From Pythium myriotylum (taxonomy: Eukaryota; Oomycota; Peronosporomycetes; Pythiales; Pythiaceae), in the NCBI GenBank assembly GCA_023091665.1, contig JALJCQ010000003.1, positions 124,001 to 188,000 on the forward strand: a stretch of DNA of 64,000 nt, given 5' to 3'. Each line of letters opens with the position of its first letter. Within the stretch, counting starts at the first letter, position 1. Of the stretch, positions 10,713-21,544 are shown one piece after another. A program made the translations under genes and the position numbers. Below the pieces are notes generated by a model that saw nothing but the letters and a program-made list of their open reading frames with translations, did not search any database and was not told the origin of the DNA.

Positions 10713-11264
10713 TCACTCGCTCGCGACGCGGTGCCACCGCACGCCGAGACACTCGGACGCGTCGAACGACGGGTCGTTCACGTCCACGTTGCTCTCCTCC
10801 ATGCGCTGGAGGATCTTGCGGTAGCGCAGCGCCTTGCGCGCCAAGATGGCGCTCGTCGACTCGGCGCTCGCTGCGTCGAAGGCCGTCTGCAGCAGCTGCT
10901 GCGTGTTGCGCTCGCACCGCTCGCGCAGCTTCTCGTCGTGGTAGCCCAGAAGCACTCGGTACGACTTGCCGCGGACGTGGACACCACACGACTTGGTGCG
11001 CCGCACAAACCCACGAGGTGAAGGCGCTCCTTCTGGCAGCGACGAACCCAGCAACTCTCGCAGGTACGTGTCGTCCATGGAACCCGTGGGCGAGAGGCGA
11101 CGCCGCATCGCATCCGCACGAAGCGCCTCGCGGTCGTCGGACTCGCCGGCCGGAACGTCGCTGGTCGACTCGGGCGCCGTCGGCTTGAGGTCGGCTGCGG
11201 CCTCGGTCGGCGGCCGAGTCTGTGCGGGCGCCTTTGAGCTCTTAGTCGCCATCACAGGGATCAT
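10713..11264 (-). CDS. FQDD-ALKYRK family, long divergent member
   Basis: 183 residues from the ATG at 11264 (a second Met follows at 11252). It is the only member with a long N-terminal extension, about 95 residues rich in Ala/Pro/Ser/Asp and probably disordered. The core starts at SYRVLLGYHDEKLRERCERN, where YFQDD has become LGYHDE. It continues with ARKALRYRKILQRME, NVDVNDPSFDASECLGVRWH, and stops there, lacking the LKAHC tail found in other members. No downstream hairpin of the family type is seen. It borders the unrelated gene at 10473 and sits at the edge of the cluster, so it may be the older locus from which the compact copies arose. Confidence 0.8.
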   Translation of the reverse strand: MIPVMATKSSKAPAQTRPPTEAAADLKPTAPESTSDVPAGESDDREALRADAMRRRLSPTGSMDDTYLRELLGSSLPEGAPSPRGFVRRTKSCGVHVRGKSYRVLLGYHDEKLRERCERNTQQLLQTAFDAASAESTSAILARKALRYRKILQRMEESNVDVNDPSFDASECLGVRWHRVASE

Positions 11265-13640
11265 TGGCGTTGTGAGTTATTGACCGTAGAGGCGACGAAG
11301 GCAGAACGAGCGACTTGGGCGTCACGTGGGCGAACGCAGAATGCGCAGCTACCCGCCGCGGAGGAATCAAGTGGAGCCGACGGCTACCGAGAAGCAGCGC
11401 GAGCCTAGCGTCACGCTGTCCTCGTTGCTTGCTGGGCGTTTCAGGACTTCTGTTTTGAAGTCCTTTTTGGTACGGAAATTGTTATTTTTTCCCCCTCCCT
11501 CTCCTAGGTGCTGGATCCAGCGTGGAAGGCAGATGCGCCAGAGACACGGCGCGCTTCAAGATGACCGGAACACAGAGCGTGCCAAGTGCACTGAAGGACT
11601 ACAAAAAGATCGCACGCTCGCTCAAAAGGTTCGCGAGAAGATGAGCGTGGGGGGACTTGGGCTAGGGGATTATGTCGTCGGCAGTTTCCTCGAGCATGCG
11701 TGGCTATGCCACAGGCTGAGGAGTCACCGGAAAAGGCGTCGAGTCTTACGTTACGTTGGGAGCTCTCGAGCGCGAGAGAGGAGACCCACGCCAAGGCGCC
11801 TCGTCTGGGGGAGCATCCAGTTTCATTACGGTAACGTAGCCATGTCCCCTTCTCAGCACAACTTCCGATGGACCATAAAAGAGACGCATCGCTTGAACTA
11901 AACGCCAAGAGAAAGGCCGCGTAGCGCTTCAGCATCTGTGTTGCACATCGCAAGCCAACGTGATCCGCCCTCCAGCACCATGAAGGCTTGCGAATCTTGC
12001 CTCTCCACTGTAACTGTACCTGATGGCCCCGACGGAGAACTTGATTCATTCTGGTAGGACATCAGACACTCGGCCGATGCTATAGGGAGGCCAGCCGCGT
12101 TGAGCCTTGAAATGGACAGTTGAGGGCCAGAAGTTGGAAAAAGTGCTGGCAACACGGGGCTGCTTCTAGTAGACGATATCACTGGTAAAACTGAACTTCC
12201 CAGCAGCTGTCCGAAGAGGATCCTCTGGTGAGACTAAACACTCATCTTCATCTTGTTTTGACGAAATGATGTTACGTGCAGAAGAATGCCCAGTGTGGGC
12301 GTCCCGTTACTCCGTCTTGATGATTAAAGATGTTTGGCAATTTGTCTCTTCATATTGAGCTACCTCTCTTCGCTTATGCGGACTAAGAAACTGTTGTAAA
12401 AGTGGTAGCGAATCAGTTTCGTTTGAAGCAATTGAAACTTGGCTTGGCATCAGTTCTAGTAGATGCAGTGGCAGCCTGCGTATCTGAAACTATTCCATTC
12501 AATCACACGCTTTGAGAACTCGATTGCTCTATGTGCACTCTTGACTTCTCATGCTATTGAGAGCACGTAAAGGTTCAATGTGCAGTCCGGAGGCAGATGA
12601 AATAATCACCGATGCAGTAACAACAATCGACATCAAGGTCGGAGTCACTTGTGGTTTGCTCAGGTGGCCGGATTGGTGAGGTGGAGACGATCCTTTTGAA
12701 GAGGCATGATGGGGCATCGTTTATGCAGCTGCGAAGGTCCCACCATGTTGCTTAGAACCGCTTGACTGAACTCGCAAGACTATGTGCCCTCACTTCTTCA
12801 ACTCGGTTAGCCGACAAACGAAGCCAAGTAAAACCTGATGTTCACAAAACAAAAGACGACAAAAAGCAAGTTTGGATCCTTAAGCTCGCCGAGAGTGGGA
12901 ATAGTTGGCTTGTTGTGCGCAAAACTGAGGAACCGCGGGACCCGACGAAGCTTTGTCCCGTATGGCCATGACTGTACGAAACCTGAAGACCTTGACTTCA
13001 CAAGAGAGTGGGACAAGGTGGAGCTGTTGAAACGGGTTTGCTGCCGATACAGTACGCCTCTGGACGGTCGATCTACGTGATAAAAGTGTCTTGTCTTTGG
13101 AGTACTAACTCGTAGTTGCTCAATGCGGTCGGAAGCGTTTCTATCGCCATCAGGAGTAATTTCTTCAGGGAAGATGCTTGCAACGATGTGCAGGAAGATG
13201 CATCGCCGTCGCCCATCGGCCTGTCTCACACTGATCCAATCTGCACAGTGGTCATCTAGAAAAAGACTCTCAGGAAAGCGTTTCAATGCTCTCAATGCTC
13301 TTGAACGTTGAGAACAGTCACCTGTTGTGAGAGACACGTGTCTACCCCAAAAATTGACTGGATTGGGCCTACAGTACTTTGCCGAGCGGAAAGCAGAAAG
13401 ACTGCCAAAACCCACTAAAATGGCCGGAAAATAGCTTCAACTAGACTTCTCTCTTCAGATCTTCAATAGTCCCTGTACCCAGTTCCTCGCGTTTGAGTGA
13501 GCCCAGATCATTGGATGGAACGTGATGGGAAAATCTGGTTGATCCTGTGAAGTTGGAAAGAAAGACTCAATACAATTGACTTACACTACGCAAATACAGC
13601 AATCAACGTGGAACAAAACTTGGATGGCGTGGAGGCCACG
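11265..13640. other. 2.4-kb spacer
   Basis: No supported gene. A 202-codon open frame on the minus strand (12807-13415) opens without ATG and has no recognisable features. A perfect 8-bp hairpin (AGGACTTC / GAAGTCCT, 11443-11464) is followed by five T, which would fit a transcript end on the plus strand, but no plus-strand gene precedes it. The spacer is AT-richer than the flanking genes. Confidence 0.45.
11443..11464. repeat. Perfect 8-bp hairpin with T-run
   Basis: AGGACTTC (11443-11450), loop TGTTTT, GAAGTCCT (11457-11464). The arm is followed by TTTT. No adjacent plus-strand gene uses it, so no terminator role is claimed. Confidence 0.5.
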
Positions 13641-13937
13641 TCATACTGCTCGGGCGGATAGGGTCTTGAGGTTCGCCGTCTTCTGCCAGTCAACGCCCAT
13701 GAACTCGCACGGGTCGAAAGCTGGTGAAGTCACGTCCACGCCGCTCATACGGTCATAGACCTTGCGGTACTTGAGTGCCTTTCGTGCGAGTAGAGCTGTC
13801 GTGCTTGTGGCATCTTCTGAGGCCGCGGACGCGAGCAGGCTCTGGACAGTCTCAAGCGACCGCGAGCGCACGGCATCGTCCTGGAAGTAGAGCGTGAGCC
13901 TGCGAGGCGAAACCTGGGTATTGCGCTTGTGGGGCAT
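13641..13937 (-). CDS. FQDD-ALKYRK family member, 98 aa
   Basis: Starts MPHKRNTQVSPRRLTLYFQDD at the ATG at 13937. Compared with the consensus it keeps ALKYRKVYDRMSGVDV and GVDW, but the tail is changed: WQKTANLKTLSARAV replaces WCKT..LKAHC, so both conserved cysteines are gone. No copy of the family's downstream hairpin is visible. The altered tail and missing hairpin occurring together suggest the 3' end of this copy was replaced or decayed. The single exon is otherwise intact. Confidence 0.85.
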   Translation of the reverse strand: MPHKRNTQVSPRRLTLYFQDDAVRSRSLETVQSLLASAASEDATSTTALLARKALKYRKVYDRMSGVDVTSPAFDPCEFMGVDWQKTANLKTLSARAV

Positions 13938-15112
13938 AATTGTGGAGACGCGGACTTGGTGGTCGCGTGGTGATTTGGGAAGTGGGGTGTGATGTGGGCT
14001 GTTGCGAGAACCCTCTACGATCGAGCAGTGGTGATGGACCTCCCGGTGGATACCGACATTAATTCATGAAGGCAATGATTTCCACAAAACATGTGCGTTT
14101 TACTATACCAATGATCATCGAACAATTTAGAAATCGATGTATAAAAACAGGGTACTTTGGATTACAGGTTTTTGGAAAGTAAGCGGAACTGTCGTCAGCA
14201 CTGACTTTCCCACTGCAATGAATCCGACTCTGGTTCCCATCGCTACGCCGTGGAAACGAAGCCCGTCGAACGCGCTGCTTGTCGACGTTGTCGATCTGTG
14301 TTAGTGGCCTGTTTGGAGGCCAGGACGTTCAACTCGGCGAGCTGGCAGAAGAGGTCGGGGTGTCCTTGGAAGGCTATTCACGAACGACTTGTCATGCATC
14401 GCGAGTCAAGACGTTTTCAACCACAAGAACAGAAAACGCCTCCACCGTTTCAACTGCCGCTGCCTCTCGCTCTCCACTGGCCACAAAAGCGATGGGTTGA
14501 AGTGATATCGCCGACGTTCTCGACGACGCGAACGTTGAACGAACAGAACTTCAAAGACATGATGCAAAGATATCTATTCTGGCTTGCTTTCTGCAAGCTC
14601 GTGCTAGAGCCTCCGAATAGCTGCTGTAGAGTATATTGCAAATCTCACCCGACCATTTGAACGAACGTTCGCTACGCTGCTTTGCTACATTCCAAGTCTC
14701 AAGCGACGCCCAGGCCAAACAGTCGAGGACGTCCCATTGGAGAGGCGCCATCTAAGCGACGCTTTGGTCCTGTGCCGCGGGGAGACGCACAGTGGGATTC
14801 GCCCGTCTGCCATGACTGCAGTCCGGATTCAAATTTAGCTTGTCCTCGCACCGATCTTGATAAAAACTGCCCAACCAGCTCTTTGCATCTGCCTTCCGCT
14901 TCTGCACGCGAAGGCCAACCCGGCAACCCTAAAACCGCTCCACAGAGACGTGGGTTATGCTGAGTCAGACCAGACATGAGCACCCAAATGAACAACTGGG
15001 GACCCGGATGTGGAATGACAGCAGAAATAGAAGTTTGCCAAATTATAATCCGTGCTTAATCTGTCGGGGCCCTCGTAGGACTCCATGTTTACGACTGTGC
15101 TGCTCAACGAAA
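13938..15112. other. Spacer with family 3' hairpin at its right end
   Basis: 1.2 kb without a supported gene. The only element recognised is the hairpin at 15066-15084 belonging to the gene at 15113-15445. The short frames on both strands overlap each other and resemble nothing known. Confidence 0.45.
15066..15084 (-). promoter_or_regulatory. Conserved 3' hairpin of the small-protein family
   Basis: Sense strand GGAGTCCT-ACG-AGGGCCCC, 28 nt after the stop codon at 15113. Seven of eight stem positions pair (one A-C mismatch). The same 8-3-8 layout with ACG loop follows five other members. ATG immediately precedes it, as in four others. Confidence 0.7.
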
Positions 15113-15445
15113 TCATGCTGCTCTCAGTTGTCGCTGGCAGTGGGCCTTGAGGCTCGGCGTGTGACACCAGGCCACGCCCATGAACTTTGACGCGTCAAAC
15201 GCTGGTGCGTTGACATCGACGCCAGCCATGCGATCGTAGACCTTGCGGTACTTGAGAGCCTTCTTGGCCAGAAGAGAACAGTTGGTTGAAGCGTTGTGTT
15301 GGCTTTCGGTTGTGGCAGAAGAGAGCAATTGCTGGATGTTTTCCTGCGAGCGCTGGCGGATCGCTTCGTCCTGGAAGTAGATCTTGAAGCGGCGTGACGA
15401 GCTCTTGGCAGGCAGGGCCATCGAAGAGGAAGCAAGAGAGGCCAT
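15113..15445 (-). CDS. FQDD-ALKYRK family member, 110 aa
   Basis: Starts MASLASSSMALPAKSSSRRF at the ATG at 15445. The core reads FKIYFQDEAIRQRSQENIQQ, then a slightly longer variable patch (TTESQHNASTNCS), LLAKKALKYRKVYDRMAGVD, APAFDASKFMGVAWCHT and PSLKAHCQRQLRAA. MGVAWCHTPSLKAHC is shared with the member at 18481 but not with the others (LGVDWCKT), so these two are sister copies. A second in-frame Met at position 9 would trim only the Ser-rich lead. The family hairpin follows the stop codon. Confidence 0.9.
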   Translation of the reverse strand: MASLASSSMALPAKSSSRRFKIYFQDEAIRQRSQENIQQLLSSATTESQHNASTNCSLLAKKALKYRKVYDRMAGVDVNAPAFDASKFMGVAWCHTPSLKAHCQRQLRAA

Positions 15446-16172
15446 GGGAGTGCTTGAGTGATACCAGGTGACTTGGGGAATGGAATCGTCCTTTCGGCAC
15501 CTTGACCCCGCTGCATAGAACCACGCCGAGACCGCATTTATGCGCCCAATCTTCCTTCCACCGTGCCGATAAGTTCTAACAGTAGTGAGATCCGATTAAC
15601 TAATTTTGTTTTCAAATATTAGCTGCATCCAATAGCAAAGAAATATACAGAATGTAAGGTTAGCCGTTTTGGGTTCACCGGAAATCTCATGCTCCGCTGC
15701 TCAGAAGGTTTCGGTAGCTTGAAAGCAGCTGTCTTCGAGGTCGGATGCTGACTCGGCTTCGCTTCCCTATGCTCCTCCTTCCAGTGCGTGGAATTGTGTC
15801 GGCATCGAGTCTCGACGGCCTCATGTTAAGTCGGCTTCTCTGCATCGATGTGTTTTTGGTGGATGTTAAGCAGGCTATACCTAGCGAAAACAAAGCCAAG
15901 TCCCGCTCTGGAGATTCGAATCTTCAGCGAAGATCGTCGGCACCTCGTGGGAAATCTTGGCGCAGAGTACATGGAATCCTGTTCACTATCCTCCAAGCCG
16001 ATGGAACACTCTCTCCGACCCAGCCTCACTCACTGGTTACAGAGTTCGATTCATAGGCAGACTAACATTTTTGCTTACGCTTCACTATCCACACACTGTT
16101 CGATCCAATATCCACTAGGATCCTCGTAGAAGCCCATCCGAGATCGCACCGCGCCACAGCCGCGTGCCTTCC
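15446..16172. other. Spacer with family 3' hairpin
   Basis: No supported gene. It contains the 5' flank of the gene at 15113-15445 and, at 16117-16135, the hairpin of the gene at 16173-16460. Confidence 0.45.
16117..16135 (-). promoter_or_regulatory. Conserved 3' hairpin of the small-protein family
   Basis: Sense strand GGGCTTCT-ACG-AGGATCCT, 37 nt after the stop at 16173. Seven of eight positions pair including two G-T wobbles, with one C-T mismatch. Preceded by ATG. Confidence 0.7.
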
Positions 16173-16460
16173 TCACCTTTCGCAGTAGTCCTTGAGACAT
16201 TCAGTCTTGCACCAGTCCACACCGAGAAACTTGGCTGCATCGAAGCCAGGAGACGAGACGTCGACGCCTGCCATGCGGTGGAGAACCTTGCGATACTTGA
16301 GAGCTTTCTTCGCCATCATGGCACTGTTATCCGTGGGCACAGCGCGGCTCGTGGCTGCCGTGAGCAAGTGCTGCGCTGTGGCTTCGGATTGACGCCGGAC
16401 CTCGTCGTCCTGGAAATGGAGCGTCACGCGTCGCTGGGACTCGTTCGACGAGGAGTTCAT
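16173..16460 (-). CDS. FQDD-ALKYRK family member, 95 aa
   Basis: The start is taken at the ATG at 16460 (MNSSSNESQRRVTLHFQDDE); the frame is open upstream but only through non-ATG codons. The core keeps HFQDDEVRRQS, MMAKKALKYRKVLHRMAGVD, SPGFDAAKFLGVDWCKTECL and ends KDYCER. It is one of the more divergent copies at the front (VTLHF instead of FKIYF) yet keeps both tail cysteines and the downstream hairpin. Single exon. Confidence 0.88.
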   Translation of the reverse strand: MNSSSNESQRRVTLHFQDDEVRRQSEATAQHLLTAATSRAVPTDNSAMMAKKALKYRKVLHRMAGVDVSSPGFDAAKFLGVDWCKTECLKDYCER

Positions 16461-18480
16461 CGCTTGGGCTGTAACCTGACGACGGCGCCTTCGGAGTTGT
16501 TGCAGTTTGCGGCTACAAAGGAAATGCACCCGTGCGATCGAGACGATTGAGGCCACCACCGCGACTTCAAGCAGGAATCAATTCCCACAGGGATGTGTTC
16601 AGACACAAGTTCCACCATATTCCGCAAAAATGGAACAAAAGAAGCTGAGTTCCACTCTAGAATATAAAAAGCCACAGGTTTACCGAAGGGAAGCGAGACC
16701 TTGGCGCTGTGGTCATCACGATCCCAGTGGACGCCGCATTTCTCTGCCGCGCCCAGTCCTACTGGCTTCGCCCCGACCATAGAGCTAAAAACCCATCATG
16801 ACATCTCTTCCCAGCCATCACCTTCTCTTCGCTGGATATGTGATACGACACCCGAACCCTCTCAACTAATCTTACGGACAGAAGTTCTTCGACACAGAAC
16901 AGCAGGTTACGCCTACTCGCGTAAGTCCGGGCCATTCTTGCCATAAGCAGGCCGAGTTCTCTGCACACTCACTATTGGATACTTCTTCTCTCAGCTACGC
17001 GGCTCCGAGAACTACCGGTTCTTAACCTGAGGGGGTTTCTTTGCAAGCGTTTGAGGGGGCAACTCCTGGATGGTCGTCGTCGTGTTCTGCTCGTGACTCG
17101 AGTTGATTGTGGGAGGCTTGGCGTTCGTTCCAGGAGTACGGTCGGTCGGGATTGCATCGTATCTTATGGTCAGTTGAGATGATGATGAGAAGCGGTCGGT
17201 CGCCTTCGCAGAAGGAAGCCCTCTGGGTTTTCTATGGTTCTCTCGGACCTCCCCATGGCGGTTGCGGGCCGGCCGGAATGTCAAGTCAGCGCCAAATGGC
17301 TTGCGGATGGTCGCATTTGGAACTACCTAAAATCTAGCATTATGAGGATGCAGGCATCGAAGCGGTGCGTGCCGATGAACCTTGTCCTTGTGTCGCGGTC
17401 GTTACTCAGCACGTACTGCAAGACGCAACAGAACTGATGTAGCGAACGTTTTGCTGGTGATGGTCTTATCTGGCGCATCAGTGTTTATCATACTATCGTC
17501 TGAGAACACAGCACGAAACACCATGGAAAGTAGACACCATCGACCAAATGAACGAGTGCTACTGTTTACGTTGAAGGCTCCAAAGACTGGTATGCTTGAG
17601 ACTCCAAAGTTTGAGGTGTGGAGAAAATGTGGGGAAGCTGTGCACTATGTATTTAAGTGCAGGCGTTCGAATTCGAATGATATATTCATTATTAAAGGTC
17701 AAAGGTCTCGGCGTCCAGTGGTGAGCAGATCAACCACTTTGCTCCACTTTTCTCGAAGGGTATTGCGGTAAAGCAACCACGAGAGCTTGCATCAGAGTTA
17801 GAGGATACATTCAGAACCTTCAAGTTCGCGGGGTTCTCCAGCACCCACGATTGCACGACGTTTCGAGGATAACGACCGACCGCGCTGGTGCAGCAGAGAA
17901 AGGAAGATGTGTCTGAATTCTGTGCAAATGACCGCTCCTGGGACACACACAATGAAAACAAATCAACACTAGCTAGAAATGATTGCGATTTTATCAAGAC
18001 CAGAAAGAGCAATGACGAGTGGGTGGATGGCCCGCGCAAACTTTCTTCCATGGCCTCTGGACGAGTGCGCAAATATCCAATCAAGTCAGCTACAGGAGAC
18101 ACTTTGCGCCACATTGGCTATGACAAGGTTCACTCGTTGTCAGAATCTGAGTCGTCGATGAGCTTCAGCATGCAGTATAAATCGCAGCTGCGGACTCGAC
18201 AGACTAAAGGCGCCATGAGGCAATTTCTATTCGGTCGGACCTAGCAGACACCTGATAATCTTGCACCAGCTGCCGGGCTACAAGTCGGACTCACTCACTT
18301 CGCCCTTGTCGGTCAAGCCAAAGTATCGAGTAGCGTTGAGCTAGTGGCGTGAATTCCAGAGAAGGGCGAACCATCGTTCGAAGTTGAGCGTAACAGCGCA
18401 TCATTGGCGTCTGTTAGATTAGCGGAGCCCTAGTAAGAGTTGACTGAACCTGTCATTACGACAACTCAAGGCTAGATTAA
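16461..18480. other. 2-kb spacer
   Basis: No supported gene. The short frames at 16507-18244 are scattered over all six frames with no recognisable domain. A weak, mostly unpaired relic of the family hairpin lies at 18424-18442, 38 nt downstream of the next gene's stop codon. Confidence 0.4.
18424..18442 (-). promoter_or_regulatory. Degenerate copy of the family 3' hairpin
   Basis: Sense strand CAACTCTT-ACT-AGGGCTCC, 38 nt after the stop at 18481. Only the four loop-proximal pairs and one outer pair survive, and the loop is ACT instead of ACG. It is called only because its position matches the other copies. Confidence 0.3.
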
Positions 18481-18783
18481 CTACTGACACCTTGCACAAT
18501 GGGCCTTGAGACTCGGTGTGTGACACCATGCGACACCCATAAACTTTCCTGCGTCGAACGCTGGCGAATTGACGTCGACACCCGTCATACGATCGTAAAC
18601 CTTGCGATATTTCAGGGCCTTCCTAGCCATCAGTGTGGCATTGCTCTTCGAGTTGGACATATTAGAGTTGTCCATGGCTGTGGAAAGCAGCTGCTGGACA
18701 TTGTCTTGGGATCGCTGTCGGATCATATCGTCCTGGAAGTATATCTTTAAACGCCGTGGTGAATTCTGCGTGGCTTGAAGCAT
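18481..18783 (-). CDS. FQDD-ALKYRK family member, 100 aa
   Basis: Starts MLQATQNSPRRLKIYFQDD at the ATG at 18783; upstream codons are open but contain no ATG. The variable patch is expanded with Asn/Ser (MDNSNMSNSKSNATLMARKA). The rest follows the consensus: ALKYRKVYDRMTGVDVNSP, FDAGKFMGVAWCHT and SLKAHCARCQ. It is the closest relative of the 15113 copy. The usual hairpin is present only as a degraded trace. Confidence 0.9.
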   Translation of the reverse strand: MLQATQNSPRRLKIYFQDDMIRQRSQDNVQQLLSTAMDNSNMSNSKSNATLMARKALKYRKVYDRMTGVDVNSPAFDAGKFMGVAWCHTPSLKAHCARCQ

Positions 18784-20890
18784 GGCACGCGAAGGATGGG
18801 ACTGTGGGGAACTTGAAGCTTTCAGGACTGACAATTACCAAGGTAGAAACCAACCTTGCCCAGCAGGGGACCGAAGAGACATATCGACTTGAAGAGGTGT
18901 GAGCGACCGAGCAACCAGCGCAAGAGGCCCACACCTAAGCCTGTCGGGAGCGCACCAATGAGACTATCAGTTCGAAAGCGAATGAGCATGCACTGATGAA
19001 GCTGAGAACCATAGTCGCTTTAAAAAATTGAACTTTTCTGTGGTTACTTCGATTCGAAGGGACAACTCCGAAACGGCGAGCGTTTGGGGTGACTGCTCGC
19101 GCTTGCCCCGGAGCCGTTGGATTTTTCCAACCGGCCGATCTCGGGCCCGAGGTTGTATTGTCTAAGATTGATTACAGGAGTGATTAAATCGACCGACCAC
19201 CGTTTGAAGTGCTGTGTGGTCATCTTTTTTGCTGACGAAACAGTCTCTCGCAACAGGGCAATACCCCGACCGGCCGCTGTTGAACAGCCGATGTCCTCTT
19301 TAAAGCAAAGACAATCAGGGCCGCGAAAGCGACCGCGACCCCACGGAAAACAATTTATTTTGAGCCACTGGGGAGGTAGTTCACCGAGAAACTGCAGTGG
19401 TCTGGAGGGACTTCCGACTCCACTCGGAACGCTGACGTGATACTCGACAGGATGGGCACCGTGGTAAAGATACTTCCGTAGCTTTGACCGTACAGTCTCA
19501 GCTGGAATGTGGCCAGCAAAGCAGTACAGACGAGGGCTCATTCTGCAAGTTGCCGAGGTTGCATAGCAAAGATTCTCCACTCATACGCCAACTTGCTTAA
19601 ATTTAACGGATCTTTGAATCCTCACATGGGATTCAGACACACACACACAGAGAGCTGTAATCGTGAGTTCTACTTTCATTTCTGAGTGCAATCTCGTCAT
19701 CTGGACGTTGATGGGCTATCGACGATTGCTGACGAGATCGCACTTCTCGCCCATATTCAGAAGGCTCGACCACCAAGCACTGGAGCTGGTTGCAGCCAGA
19801 GAACTGGAGATGGCCACATCTAATGATCAAGAGGTTGGGGGCTCATCCACGGTCGTTCTAGTTACGTGGCAATGGGTCCTCGGACATGTTGTCTGTTAGC
19901 AGTCTATACCGAGGAAAACGGACACGTGGAATGGATGCCTACGCCTGCCACGCGGCCAATGATTACGGGAGGTTAGTGATATTGTCACGAGCATCATGGC
20001 GTTGAGGTTGTGCGTGTCCTCCCAAGGCAATCACTAAGCACGTATCGATCATCTCCAAAAGATCAAATCTTTCCTCAGACGATCTTGGAAAATGGTTCCA
20101 TACTCACCTGACAACAGGCCGGGCTATACTTCTTTACAAGGAAACCAACAGACCTCACGTTGAAAGATTACTCACCAACGGCGCCTTATATACAACATCG
20201 TCTTGGTAGTGGATAGTCGCTAAACACAGTTGATCGGCATAGAGACAGCTGCCATTTTCGATGCGCTTCACTTTGGACGTGCGTTGTGGTCGTGATTGAA
20301 AATCTTTGATCTTCGAAAATTTAATTTGAGAGGTGTGCAATCATTCGAAAATTCTTTGTGGGAATGTGCAAAATCAACGCAGAACAGTCTGCGTAGCTCA
20401 GAGCTAGAATCACAGATGAAAGAAGGTGTAGAGGAATGCATAATTAATAGGGAAGGTGAAGTAAACTACCGCGGGAAAAGGTAATTTCTTGTGGAGAACA
20501 CGGAGGCGACGGAGCTGGATGAGAACTCGTGCGCACATCCCTCACACGGGAGTGGTTCGCCAATCGAGAGTGCGAAAAGGCGACCGATGGTCGTCGTCGT
20601 CTCATCTGATGGCGACCAAGTATAAAACAGTGCCCAATCACAAGCGAGATTCCGATGAGTTTGGATCTCGTCACGCGTGATACCTCCGCTGATTCTGTGA
20701 AGCCTGGCGTGCGAGAGCGACCACCGGCTTCTTCAAGTGGACCATCCCTCTTGTGCTTGAAGACAACAGAGTCGGGCTCCTTGTCAACATGTGCTCAACG
20801 ATGCGCGAGGAAAGTAAGTTGGAGTGCTTTAGGACTTTATTCGGGCTCCTCGTAGAAACCCATTAAACGCTACGATACTTTGATGGATCT
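18784..20890. other. 2.1-kb spacer with family 3' hairpin at right end
   Basis: A 178-codon minus frame (19044-19580) opens on GTG and has no recognisable features; it was not accepted as a gene. The hairpin at 20843-20861 belongs to the next gene. Nothing else is supported. Confidence 0.4.
20843..20861 (-). promoter_or_regulatory. Conserved 3' hairpin of the small-protein family
   Basis: Sense strand GGGTTTCT-ACG-AGGAGCCC, 29 nt after the stop at 20891. All eight positions pair, with two G-T wobbles. Preceded by ATG. Confidence 0.75.
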
Positions 20891-21190
20891 CTAGTGCGTG
20901 CGTGCACAATATGCTTTGAGGTTCGGGGTCTTACACCAGTCCACGCCAAGGAACTTTGCCGCGTCAAACTCGGGCGCGTTGACGTCGACACCTGTCATAC
21001 GGTCGTAGACTTTGCGGTACTTCAGCGCTTTCTTGGCCAACAACGCGCTGTTGCTCGTGGTATCAGCGGATGTTGCGCTCGCCAGGAGCTGTTGGACGTT
21101 GTGCTGAGAGCGCTGGCGCACAGCATCGTCCTGGAAGTAAATCTTCAGGCGGCGCGGCGAGACCTGGGGCTGTGCTAGTTTTGGAGCCAT
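20891..21190 (-). CDS. FQDD-ALKYRK family member, 99 aa
   Basis: Starts MAPKLAQPQVSPRRLKIYF at the ATG at 21190; the longer upstream frame begins with a non-ATG codon. This is close to the family consensus throughout: FQDDAVRQRSQHNVQQLLAS, SALLAKKALKYRKVYDRMTG, VDVNAPEFDAAKFLGVDWCK and TPNLKAYCARTH. The family hairpin follows the stop, and a 71-nt palindrome lies 128 nt upstream of the start. Confidence 0.9.
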   Translation of the reverse strand: MAPKLAQPQVSPRRLKIYFQDDAVRQRSQHNVQQLLASATSADTTSNSALLAKKALKYRKVYDRMTGVDVNAPEFDAAKFLGVDWCKTPNLKAYCARTH

Positions 21191-21317
21191 GATCGGAGGA
21201 CTTGTGAGACTTGCGGTGGGTTGGGAAATGACCAATCTGGACAACGAGGCTTGTTGTGGGAGGGCGAGAGGGACATGGGACGTGGTGAGCGCATGGCGCG
21301 CCGTCTTTGCTTCCAAA

Positions 21318-21388
21318 GTGTCCTAAATTTCGAAAGTCCTGACCTTGATCAAGTTGATCAAGGTCAAGACTTTCGAAATTTAGGACAC
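21318..21388. repeat. 71-nt near-perfect palindrome
   Basis: A 35-nt arm (21318-21352) is the reverse complement of 21354-21388 with one mismatch, around a single central G. Arm ends are GTGTCCTAAATTTCGAAAG and its complement. A second small palindrome, CCTTGATCATCAAGG, overlaps its right edge. There are no terminal features of a known transposon. It could be a fold-back left by a duplication or inversion event, or a miniature element. Confidence 0.85.
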
Positions 21389-21544
21389 CTTGATCATCAA
21401 GGTCTGGAACGAAAGATTTTGGAGGCCCCCAGGCCAGTTCTCGAGATACGATGCGCTCAGCAGACGGACCATGCCGGTGATCAAGGCAAACATGGGGTAG
21501 GGTGATGCATTGATCTGACAAATAGGTCGGAAGAACCCGGGATT

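Noticed and set aside
12807..13415. 202-codon open frame, minus strand
   Set aside because: Opens on GTG, no recognisable domain, codon use unlike neighbours, and lies in AT-richer spacer. Kept only as spacer.
16100..16140. Glyoxalase-like string (EDPSGYWIEQ) read across the hairpin after the 16173 gene
   Set aside because: Seen in one copy only, and the frame stops soon after; treated as chance.
19044..19580. 178-codon open frame, minus strand
   Set aside because: Opens on GTG, Cys/Arg-rich irregular composition and no homology I can see. A decayed mobile-element protein cannot be excluded.
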